DNA from: Rhinopomastus cyanomelas
Lineage: Eukaryota; Chordata; Aves; Bucerotiformes; Rhinopomastidae
NCBI GenBank assembly: GCA_013400115.1
Contig: VXBP01007102.1
Span: 62,462 to 126,461, forward strand
Direction of reading: 5' to 3'
Length of the DNA: 64,000 bases
In this document: piece by piece, positions 13,315-25,300 of the stretch
Position numbering within the stretch: the stretch's first letter is position 1
How the letters are laid out: the number at the start of each line of letters is the position of its first letter
Notes under the pieces: generated by a model
The model's database searches: none
The model's input: only the letters and a program-made list of their open reading frames with translations
Told to the model about the DNA's origin: nothing
Program-made: the position numbers and the translations under genes

Positions 13315-16300
13315 GTCTATCTGTCTATCTATGTATCTCTTTGCACACCTGATATTAGGCTGTGAATTGCTCAGAACTAACTGCAGATTGCTTCTTTATA
13401 CCCGGGGACACCATGGTGCATGTGGTCTGGGCTGTAGGGTTGAGCTTGTCACCGTGTTTCCATGGGATTGATACTGACATAGTTTGCTGAGAGAGAATGA
13501 GATTGGTTCGATTATCAAAGCACTTCTTCTTCTTGGAAAATCATTCTTTAAACCAGCAGCTAAGACCTGTCTCTTTTTTGCCATTACACCGCTAACTGAC
13601 ACGGAATTTAGGACGTGTTTTCTTCATGCTGCTCTAACAGCAGGACCAACCAAGCAAATACAAACAGCTAAACATGTAAATCTGGTTCCTTTATAATTTT
13701 AATGATCTGATGTAGCTTGGAATGCAAAAAATGTCACTGAGCCATAAAGATGTTCCCTGCTGAGCACATCTAGATTTTTCTGGATGCAGGATTGCACATT
13801 GGGGTTACTTTCCATTTGAACCTTATATATGACTTTCTGCTTTGTAGTACTTGCTGCTGCAGTAATTATGACCTCTGTGTCATATGATTTGTTCTAAATC
13901 AAGTTTGTTCTACACCTAGTATTCTCAGGTTTAGCTCCAGGTTGACCCAATTTGTCATTCAACATCAACCACGTAGTTTCCTATTTATTATTAGTCTGCT
14001 TTCTGCATTTGTTGATCAGTTTCACAAAAGGTTATGGAGAGGACCTACAGGCACTAAGTGCTGTACAAGTATTGAACTAAGAAAAGGAGATCCCTGCTCT
14101 AATGATGTCTCTGAAGTATTGGAAGAATCAAACCATGATTATGGTACAGGCACTATGACTCTAAAGACTAAATTGTGTGAGAAGCAAGATGCTTTGGTGA
14201 TTGAGCTTGGCTAGGAACAGAGTGATGTTTGGAGAGTGCTAAAGGAAGTGACATCTCGTGCCAGAGGCTGTGGTGCTTTATGAGGGCCAGTGCAGGATCT
14301 GGGATGATGATGAGATCCCAGAGACCATGAGACAAACAGAGGCCCTAACACTGAAGAATCAAAGAGGAGAATCTGGAGGAAAAACAAAAAACATGGAACT
14401 TTGGCATCTGGAAAGATACTGAAGCAAAATGTTAGTGAGTTTGTATGAGCTGAAGGACAGAAAGATAATATGAAACAGCTGATGTGGATTTGCTAGAAAC
14501 TGATCATGACAAAATCCATCCAGTTCCCTCTCTTTGACAGACAAGAAGGAAGTGGTTGTGTGACATTAGTGAAGACATCTGACACAAGACCAACATGATG
14601 TTCTAATTACCAAACTGCAGAAATACTGCATGGAAGAAGGGTCTCTGGAGGATGGCGTACACGTGATTGAAGAAACCACATTTGCACACCTGTTATTAGC
14701 TGTTCCCTGTCAAATTCAGAGGATATATGAAGTCAAGTTACCCTGAGGATCTAAAATATTCAACACCTTAATTTGTGACTGATGTGACAGAAAAGAGAAC
14801 ATTTATTAAATGTGTGGAGAACACCACACTGTGGAGAAAGATGTTTGGGAAGGTGGTATTGGAATTCAAAACATCCCTATGTAAGGAGATGATTCAGAGT
14901 GAGTGGCAGTGATCTAGCTGAGGGTCAGAACCTTCACTGCACTCAGCCTGAGCTTGGCTGGCACCTGCACAAGCTAGGCAGGTTGTTTTCTTAGAAACAT
15001 CAGAACGACACTGCTGGGCAACAGCCACAGGAGCCACTAAGGGGTGGTGTAAAACCACTCCCTGCGAGAACTCCTGAGGAGAAGCTGCCCTATGCCATGA
15101 GGATTTCCCCTTATCTGAGACTTGCCTGGGGAGTGAGTAATGCCTGGTATGTAGATCACAGAGAATTTTGTCACAGAAGCAACATAATCTCACTTGTGTG
15201 CTGGGGTAACTGCTGTTCACTTAGTGCTTCATGCCCATAAAGCTCACTTTGTTACCTCAGACTTGGAGCTTTATTTCTTCAAGGGCTAGACAGTGGCAAG
15301 AGGTCTGACTGCAACTCCCTGACAAATAAGGAAAATGGTCAGCAATTCCTAAAACCTAATGGTCATGGAAACGCTGCCACAGCTTATGAAGAGCTGCTAC
15401 GTGTCATGGCCATTCTGTAATTTCATCCGTGTAAAAGAATGGTCTGGACTGAGACAGGTAGGAGTAAGAGTAGACTCAGGCTCTGAAAATTTAGCACTGC
15501 ACTTTGCACTCCAAAATGTGAAATGTGTGCCAGATACTCTGTCTAAAACAGATTTCTCTCTCTGCAGGTCTTTTTACTATAGTAGGAATTTGGCACGCAG
15601 GTAACAGTGTTAGAACTAACATCTCAGGTTAGTGATCCTCGTTGGAGTCTGGGCAGCTGTGTGCTTTAGGAAATCTTCACCGAGTTCAGCGGTTGTCTGG
15701 TGAAACCCAAACCCAAATACAGAACTACTGAGATAATTGTGTAACTTCTAACAGGCCCTTGGGGTAATTTTCCAGCAAGCATTTACAGCTTAGAAAAGAC
15801 AGCGTCACCCCTTGTATCACGTAGTTACAAGCGAGTTCCTCATCTTCTAGAGCCAGCACCCTGGGTAAAGTGTGAAGGAAAACAAGCACTTTTAAGCCAC
15901 TCTGCTTTCCTTTCGTTCCCTATCCACCAGGAACAGGTTGACTGAATTTTCCAGGGCACAGTGAACAGTTTAATTTAGCATGTCTGCTTCTGCTTTGGAT
16001 TTAGCTCTGGAATTTTTGGCATTACTGTGTGTAGCCGTGTGTCTCACCCACTCACCTGTGGCATCTTCAGTTACAGAAGTAAGTAAACGATTTGCATGGC
16101 ACTGATTACTGGCAAAGGCTTTTGTCATTCCATGTGGTCACTCTGACCTTGCTGCTAAGTTTATTTGTCCTGCTCACCTGCTCACCAGGTTGGCCACGGC
16201 TCCCTGGTTCTCCCTAGAAAAAAGATGCAAAGCTTTAACCTTACAGAAACCTGATCCTTTTGTTAGAACACGTTCTCATTGGTGAAGTGTGTCCCCTGTA

Positions 16301-19300
16301 GTCCTCTGTAGAAGACCTTTCAAAATTGTGTCTTGATTGACAGTGGCTACAGCAAACCATGAAGTCAATTTCCTTACCTTAGGACCAGCTTTTCCAGGAA
16401 AGCCTTCCTCACCCTTTTCCCCTTGTTCTCCCTGTAGGGAACACAGAAAGTTGTATAGAAACTCCTTCGGTAGTGCAGCGTGTTTGCAGGCAAGACGGAG
16501 CAAACTTTTTGTGCTGACCCTCAGAATGACCCTGAGAGTACAAAACAAGCCATGTGAGCTAATGTTTTTTGAAAAGTTTTTCCATTCTAGCACTGTTTGC
16601 AATCACGTCTCCAGCAATAGTCACCCTACTGGAATATTTATGGAATAATGCAAAATCAACCACTACTATATTAAAGGGGTCCACAGTGAATTACCTGAAA
16701 AACAAAACTTCCACTCAATATCTTGAAAATACAGGTGGTTAGAAAGGCAGCAGCATTTCTACTAAGGAAAAGAAAAAAATGTGGACCTTTCAGTGGGGAT
16801 GCTTTCAGCATGGGGAGGAGAGACTTGCTGTGGATTAAAAGCTCAAACACACTATACAGCAGGGAAGTGCTGGTGATACTGCACAGGGTTGTGGATAAGA
16901 TACACACATTTATTAGCCTCAGAAATGTGTTACAGGTTCCAAATTCCTCACCTTTATTCATCTTAAATGGGAGCTGAGACTCTGCTAGACCTGGGCTTAA
17001 GCACTCAGTGTACTCAGCTGGAAGGGGCAAATGTAAATGTGGTGTGTGACTGGAACAAGCAGGGGCAATAGAGCTAAAACTTTAGAGACAAGAAGACCCC
17101 TGCCAATGCAATCCAAGGATGGTTAGGAGCTGTTTTCCTTACTGCAATGTACTGTCATCATCAGTCTAAGCTTAGTTTATCCTTTGCAAGGCAAGGGCAC
17201 GTTTATTTAACACTTGTTATGTGGCGATGTCAAGTCAACCAAAGTGTCTCCCCCACCTTAAATCTCCCATCTGTTTTTCCCATTGCAGGAATAGCAGAGG
17301 AGACAACGCTTTCCAATCTGACTTCTGTAGAAGCTTTCAAATGGGAAAGGAAGAAGCAGGAAATAAAGCAGAACTGACTTTCTGACACAGGAAAAAAGCC
17401 TTAAAGGGGCTGGCATCTCTTCTTTCCAGCTCTTCAGGGAGGAAAGAAAGAAAGAAACGTCCTTGGAGTGATACTAGTACTTCTTTGTCCCTTGGACGCA
17501 TGCCAGCGTACCTTGACTTGCCAGTGTCACTGGCTATCCTGGGTTTACAGCAGAAGCTTTTCTGTTTGCAGCACTTAGCTGTTTTGCTGAAGTGGATGCA
17601 GTAGTTAAAGAATCACGTAACTACAGAAACATAGAATCATTAGGGATTGGAAGGGACCTCGAAAGATCATCTAGTCCAATCCCCCTGACACAGCAGGATC
17701 ACCTAAAGCAAGTCACACAGGAACACATCCAGGAGGGTTTTAAACATCTCCAGTGAAGGAGACTTTATTGAGGCTTGAAAAGATCTTTAAGATCATCAAG
17801 CCCAGCCTACGGCCTGACACCATGACATCAGTCAGACCATGGCATTAAGTACCACATCCAATCTTTTCTTAAACACTTCCAGGGACAAGGACTCCACTAC
17901 TGCCTTGGGCAGTCCGTTAGTGTCTGATCACCCTTTCCATGAGAAAGTGCTTCCTAACATCCAGCCTAACCCTCTCCTGATTGAAGGGTGAAGAGGATCT
18001 CTAATCTCTGCTGTGTTTACAACCAGCTCCATGTTCATAATGACTCAGTAGAGTGCAATCACACCATCTGACTTCACCCTGGAGCTTCACCAGTGGGGGG
18101 TGTGGGACTAGCAAGGTGGTGTCTGCTCCAGAGATGTGCCCTCCCACGTATGGAGCTTACCCAGATAAGATGCCCAATGCCAGCGTAGGTGGTGTCACTT
18201 ACCTTTTGACCAGGAAGCCCAGGAAGCCCATTGAACCCATCTTTGCCAGGCAACCCCTAAACAAGAGAAATGCATGAGCTGCAAGCACCCATCCCACCAA
18301 CCATTAACAGCAAGCCCAGCAGAAGCACGCTCTGTTCTTCCCTGTTGCACTCCTGTTGGTTTGAGAAATCACACATTTCATTCTGTGAGTCACCCTAAAT
18401 GTGATGTAAAGTATGCAGAAGTTTCTGGCAATGCACAGATCTGCTCAGCCCTTTCCTACTATCCCAGTTTTGGACAATGACCACTGGATGTCAGTGTTGT
18501 TACGGACAGACACCCAGTCCTGAGCTTTTCCTGCACTGTGGTTTCTCAAGTAGGTTTTTTTTTTAAATGACATTTTTACTTATCTTTCTCCATAAGTCTC
18601 TGTTATCTGCAGCTATAAAGTTTTTTAAAGTCTATTTCTCCTATTAAATATTGGTAATTTCCTACACAATACATCTTCTACATAGCCTCCTAAAATTAAA
18701 TTAAGCAACACATAGTGAGAGAATAATTGGGCAAGATAAGAATTAAAATTACTTCCTGTAATGCATTTTAAATGGTGAGAAGGTGTTTTGTCCCTTTTCT
18801 AAGTGTCAGTCAACCCCTAAACGCTGAAGGTGGCACTTAACAGTTCCTAAGTCACTTTTACCAGCCAACAGGAATCACTGTCCTCTGCTAAACCTTAACT
18901 GGGAGCTCTTTGGGCTGATTCATGCAAAACCACATTTGAAGGGGAATAAATTGCTAAACACAAAATATTTGAAAGGTTTTGAAGGCACACTTGAAGGGGT
19001 TGAAAGTTTTGAAATGTCGGAATGGTTTCATGTCAAGAGGGCACCAGGGTCCCCGGGTGTGGGAGTAGTAGAGATGCATCTGGTAAAAATCTTATTCACA
19101 AGAAGAATCCAGAGGCCAACACTGGCACTGCAAACAGTAGTGTTGGAGCTCACATTAAAGTCTTGTGCGTGGACAACCTGTGTGAAACTAAGCAAAGACC
19201 TGAGCATCAAAGACCTGAAGTGATGGAGAGACCCTGGAAGACATGGAAGTGGTTCTTTAACACTTACAGCCAGTCCTGGTGGTCCAGGTTTACCAGAAAC

Positions 19301-22300
19301 TCCAATCTCTCCTGTCAGTCCCTGAAAAATTAGATCAAAGAAAATGAAAATTTAAAAAATTAGGATTTTCTATTCTTTGCAGCAACCTCACTGGAGTTTG
19401 CTGGTTTCAATTTAAATGTGATATGTCCTTCCTTCCACAGGAGTCAGGTTTCTGTTGTGAGGAGTCGTGTAGACACTGATTTATTCCCAGGTAACAGTGA
19501 GGTACCGCCAATGCTTGGCACAGAGAAGCTGCCCTCTAGGACCCACCGTGGCTTTTCAGGGGGAAAATATAAGAGAAAACACATATTGCCAGAGGCCCCG
19601 AGTCAGCTCCCATTGAAACCCATGACTTCAAATTCCCCTGAGCTCTATTTTCTTCTCTTTGATATAAAGCAAAAAAAACCCCCAAAAACCAAAACACCCC
19701 ACCCTAAAACAAGTTGGTTTCCTTACTGGTGTTCCAGGTGGTCCAGGTGGTCCAGCAATGCCTGGGGGCCCTGGAGGACCCTGTAAGAGAGGAAGCAAAA
19801 CCAATCTATCAAACTCTCTGACAGTAGCTAAAAGCCTTGGGCCCTTCTCTGCGCAGTCAGGGTCAGGTAAAAGCAATGAGCTTCATTTCATTAGCATCTA
19901 TCCCAAAAAAACCCCACAATGCCAACTGAGCTCCAAGGATGCCATGCTCACAAGCAGATCAAGATCTCCTGCTTAAGCCTCTATTGCTATTGTGAGCTCC
20001 ATCCTTCACTCCAGTACAAGAGACAGACTGGTTGAAAGCCATCAGTATTAGGACATAATACAATTCTTGTCCAGTGTGATCTCTCATAGCATCCAGCCTA
20101 ATTTAATCTGGATTAATGGTATTTCAAAGTGAACAACGTATCTGCAGACAGATCTCTGAACTAACTAATGAGTAGAACAGGTTTGGGCTTTTTTTAGGGT
20201 GGCAGGGTGAGGGTAAAAATATGAATCCAAGGGTATGGAGACATAGCAGAGTGAATCAAGGGTTTTAAAACAAATGCACCATCATTTCCATGTCTCAACT
20301 CAACCCTGCAGAGTGAATCAAGTGTTTTAAAACAAATGCACCATCATTTCCACGTCTCAACTCAACCCTGTTGGTAGTAAAAGTCCTCACAAACTCATAG
20401 TTCAGTGCACATTCAGCTGGAAATCACAGAAGGTTACAGGTTGGAAGGGACCTTGAAAGATCATCCAAGTCCAACCCGCCCTGCTGGAGCAGGGTAAGCC
20501 TACAGTACTGTCTCAAGATGTCCTACATGGGGCTTGAACCCATGACCCCAGGAATTCAGAGTCCATGCTCTATCAACTGAGCCAACCTGGTGCCCTCACA
20601 GTTCTTCACTCATCTCCCTCCAACAGCTACCTCTCATACAGAAAGTATTCTCCTAACAGCTGTCTGCTTTCCAGAGGGGTTTGGTTTTCTGTATTGAGCA
20701 CATGGTTAAATTTGGTTTCCTAGCTGAGAACTCCATTTGCACATTCAACGGGATGATTTAATTCATTTTAAATTTTCAGTATAACCGGAGTTCTGTTGAA
20801 TTTGTGCTTAAAAAAGCCATCAAACTCCCTCCCATCTGCCCAAACACTGCGGAGAATTGGAACTGAGTAACTAACGCAAGACTGAAGGGCAAGGCCAGTT
20901 AGGATTTTCCCAGTCAGCAGTCCCTGCTGCAAGGAATAGCTGCTGTGATGACGGCAGTATGAGCTGCGGGTCAACGCTAGCATTTTACGTCTGCGGAAAA
21001 CTGTAGCTGAAGAGAAGAAAATGTGCAAAACTGCCGTTACTTACAATGGCGTTTAGCAGACCACAGCTTATCCTCATACAACTCAGCCCGAGAAGAAAAC
21101 AATCTGTCACCAGTAGATGGGGCAAAGCGACCGTGAAAAGGACCCGCAGCTGCACCACCCCTCCATGATCATCTTCTATTGCAACCCAGAACCCCATCCA
21201 AGACACTGGTGTTTGTAAAGTGAGCCAAAGGTGAGCACCGACTAAAACATCCCAGAAAGATGTGCCTTGGGATGTGCTGGTCCTCCCCCAAATCTCACTC
21301 AAGCATCTCTCAGCAGCCAGCATTACCCCTGAAACATGAGGTGTGATATCCTCCTCACCTCAACTACTTCTTCTAGTAACCCTTCGTAGTCTCACTATCC
21401 AAGATAGTTTCTAATTATTCTCCAAAGCTTTCAGTATTCTGGATGCAAAAACCTTATACAAGCAGAGGTCCTGATACAGAAGCACTCATGCCCCAAGTAG
21501 CCACCGACAGTTCAGTTCCACTTCTTCCTATAAGGGCAATAGTCCAGGACATCAGGCCCAACACATATATATTTCACCTGCACACACATTTCTGTTAGTG
21601 TAACCCTTCTCCTGACTTCTGAGCATTCTTCAGGGCAATCCTTCCCAAGGATTTTGAAAGGACTAAACAGACAGCACTTAGCTGTGATTAAAAAAAACCC
21701 CATAAAACAGGAGCAGCAGGACAGCTTGTAACACTTAACCCCAACATCTCCTGCCATCTGTTTTCTTTGCTTCCCTTTTGCAGCTGAGGTGCCTGAAGTG
21801 CCTCATTTAAATTATCTTCTTTTTCAGAGGTCATTTGATGGATTATGCAGGTGACAGTCCATGTCCCAGATCCAGTCCAAAGCAATGTTCCTTTAAACTG
21901 ATCTAGAAAGGAATAACCATGGGGCATTTGAGGTTCTTTTCTGGCTAGTGAAGCCTGGTGTGTGCTTCCTACACGCAAAAGCCGAGGCAAGGAACATTTT
22001 CTCATAAAGCAGGATTGCACAAACTGAGTTTGGAAAACAAAAGCAAAACATGGACCCCTTTCATCCAAATGTTGAAGCAAAAGTATTTTCAAGCTGCTGC
22101 CTTGATGCGAAAAAGATTTCAAAGGGTCATTAAAATCCAAACAGTGTGTAGAGGTGTCTGTGTGTCATGGGGGGGGGGTCAACTTTAAAAGCCTTTGCAG
22201 GGGGTGGATTTTTTCCAGATTTGTGCTTCATCCAGCTCCATTCCTTAGATAGTCTAAGGTAGGGACAGTCCTCAGGAAAGAAACCTGACACTCCCTGTAT

Positions 22301-25300
22301 TGGAGGAACAGCTGTGCCTGTCGTCCCGGATCCAGTAAGGGATGCTCTCCTCTTCCAGACTGCTGTATCTTGCTGAAAGGCAGGCAGAGCTATTAAGGTT
22401 TAGCCTCTGCACTCCCTAAGGAAGCTCTGAAAAGGAACACAACTCCATTGCCTGTGACTGCACCAGTGGGCTCCTTGGCCTAAATCCCTTGTCCATGGAA
22501 GAAGGGAAGGCGATGTTTTAGAGAGTGGTGAGCAAATGACCATTCCGTGATGGAAACTGAAGTCTGATGGCTTTTGCAGATATCTGCCTCTGGAGACAAA
22601 GCTTCTACAGACATATTTTCAGTATATTATTCCATCCAGATGACCAGATTCTCTTACACTCTGAGAAATGCTGAGATAAGCCCTAAAACAATGTCAAAAC
22701 AGACTGTGATCTGAGGTTTTTAGGCATTTTTGCGAATGAGAAGAACCTCTGGGACATGCAGGAGCACCCTGTCTGCTGCCACAGTGACAGCAAAATGCAT
22801 AACTATGGCACTGACAGCCTTTTCCCCTCCAGTGTCTGTTTGTCTCCACTTCAAAACCAATTATTCACTGCAATTTCAGCCTTCAGAAAGTCTCCACAGA
22901 TCTTCCTGTTGGCTTTGTTTGCACTGTCCCCCATTTACTTCCACTCCTCTCCCAATAGCTAGTTTTGTGGAGCAGTCTACATGTCTCACTATGTTCCCTG
23001 TTACTCCAGCTCTTCATTTCTCTGTTGCTGCACCTGAGTGAGTTCTGGAATCAGCAACTCAAACTCACTCTTCATTTCTCCCCCCAGGCACTACAGTATC
23101 CACTGGCACAAGTACTGTGAATTAGAATCACGGAATCATCCTGACTGGAAAGGACCTCCAGCATCATCAAGTCCAGCTCTCATCTCAACATCTCCCTAAC
23201 CCCCAGACTATGGCCTCAAGTGCTCTAGCTACTCCTCAAGAGACAGTGACTCTACCACCTCCCTGGGCAGCCTGTTCCAGTGCCCAAACACTCTCTCAGG
23301 AAGGAGCTTCTTCCCAAGATCCAATCTAAACCTCCCCTGATGCAACTTGAGGCCGTTTCTCCTCACCCCATCATTATGAATTTGGGAGAAGAGACCAGCA
23401 CCAGCCTTGCTACAACCTCCTTTTAGGTAGTTGCAGAGGGCAATAAGGTCTCATCTCAGCCTCTTCTTCTCTAGATTAAAAAACCCCAGGTCCTTCAGCC
23501 ACTCCTCATAGAGCCTGTTTTCCAGACCTCTCCCTACCCTCGTTGCCCTTCTCTGGCCCCGCTCCAGCCCCTTATACTGTGGCACCCAAAACTGGACCCA
23601 GTACTCAAGGTGTGGTCTCACAGGGGCACCATCACCTCCCTACTCCTGCTGGTGACACTGTTCCTGATCCAGGCCAGGTTGCCATTGGCCTTCTCGGCCA
23701 CCTGCGCACACTGCTGGCTCCTGTCCAACCGACACCTCCAATTGCCAACCAACACCTCCAACTACTCTCAGTAATGCTGCATCAGAGCACCAGACTGCTC
23801 TTTTTTGCTTGAATCTTGCATCACAACCCAAGACAAAGGTAAGAGGGTATAGAAAGAAAGGCTGACACTGCCTAAAAGGCCAACAGACCTCAACGAGCCC
23901 TATAGCCAGTCCCTGTGATAGTGCTATAGTCTTCAGTGGAAAAGGCTTCCAGTGACTTCATCAGATGGCACTGCAATTGGAGTGCCAGTGTTCTCTTCAA
24001 AACAAAGTGTTTTCAGCAGTAGCTCCAGGGACTGTCCTTCCAGCTCTGTGACAGCGTGCCACACAGTTGACTTTGTACATAGCATCTCTGCTGGAGAGCT
24101 GCTGGTTTCCAGTGAAAGGCATTATTTGTTTAATTTCATCACTTAGTGTAAGACACGGACAAGATCTCTTTTGTCTGCAGAGGACAGTTTATTTCTCTCC
24201 ATGTTCACTTTGAGTGGGTTTACTGAGTCAGTGCAGCAAACGAGAGAAAAAACCCAAAAAACTCCCTTATGGCCTTTCATTTCAGTACTTCAGTGATCTG
24301 CACAGGTGAAGGCTTTTTCTTTGTATTTGTTAAAGGTATAGATCTTATCAAAGACAGCTCTGAGCAATATCCTCTCGTTTCGAGCAGCCCTGCCAGAGTT
24401 TGAATTCAATCTGAGCTTTGCAGCTGGGGCCTGAATCCTTCCCTCACATTTTGCAGTATTAACTTGCATTATAAAAAGCACATTAAGGACACGATGCATT
24501 TCAAAGGATGTCATTTATTTCCTGAATTACTTAAGAAAAGCAGGGCTTCAGCTCACAGCCTACGGACAAGTCTATACTAATTAAATCAGTGCCAGCCACG
24601 GCCATAAGAGGTACAGCTTGTACTGGCCTACCTCACAGTGCTGAGTTACACTGCTGGCCTCAGCAGCAGCCCATCGCAGCAACACTGCAAGGGTGAGGTA
24701 TGGCATTTGTGGAGAGATCACAAAGAACTTTCACTTGGTTTCCTATCTCACAAGGTAGACAGCATGTACCTGCTCAGCTCGGGGAATCTAGAGAGTGGGT
24801 CTGCTTGTAGGTGACTGCTTGAGGTGGGCTTCTGGCTCCACTGATGATATTTACTGGATCGTCACCAATGGGAGCATTGAGCAATGACAGGTGCATCCCC
24901 ATCCTTAATCCAACACGTGCATGTGTTTAGAGTCAAAACCCAACCCTGGCAATTCAGTGATAGAACTCGAGAGTGTCTGAGCCCTCAGCACCAGGGCATC
25001 TGGTCCCTGTTGCCGCTGTGCCTGCAAAGGCAAGGCTGATGTAGCATGCACTGCCTAACTGCAGCTCTCCTTCATCCTCAGGACGCCCCTCATCAACTGC
25101 CTTCAGCCCCTTCTGTGAACCCTTCCCATCAACAGATGATGGGACAGAGAAGATATACATGGAGATCTCCGATGTCTATGCACAGCCTTGCTGTTTTTCC
25201 ATGCCTGCTAGCCACCCATCTATTTCAGCTGAGTGCTCTTTAAAGAAAAGCTCATTTTTCAATCTGCACTTGAACAGCCTAGTGCAATAGATGTTTGCCT

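Larger units (their letters stand above)
13068..16177 (-). other. Intron between W17 and W18
   Basis: 3.1 kb intron. Contains the TCTA microsatellite and an ancient LINE relic. 14886-16177 shows nothing I recognise. Confidence 0.7.
16432..18202 (-). other. Intron between W15 and W16
   Basis: 1.8 kb intron; two adjacent CR1 fragments (17629-17995), a GAAA-type run near 17440, and otherwise nothing I recognise. Confidence 0.7.

Noticed and set aside
13263..13340. TCTA array as a CRISPR-like repeat
   Set aside because: Perfect 4-bp units with no spacers; an ordinary microsatellite.
20521..20594. Possible functional tRNA gene (minus strand) with a CTG-like anticodon
   Set aside because: The acceptor stem does not pair, the anticodon stem has a mismatch, and it is fused to a CR1 tail, so it is better read as a SINE head or pseudogene.
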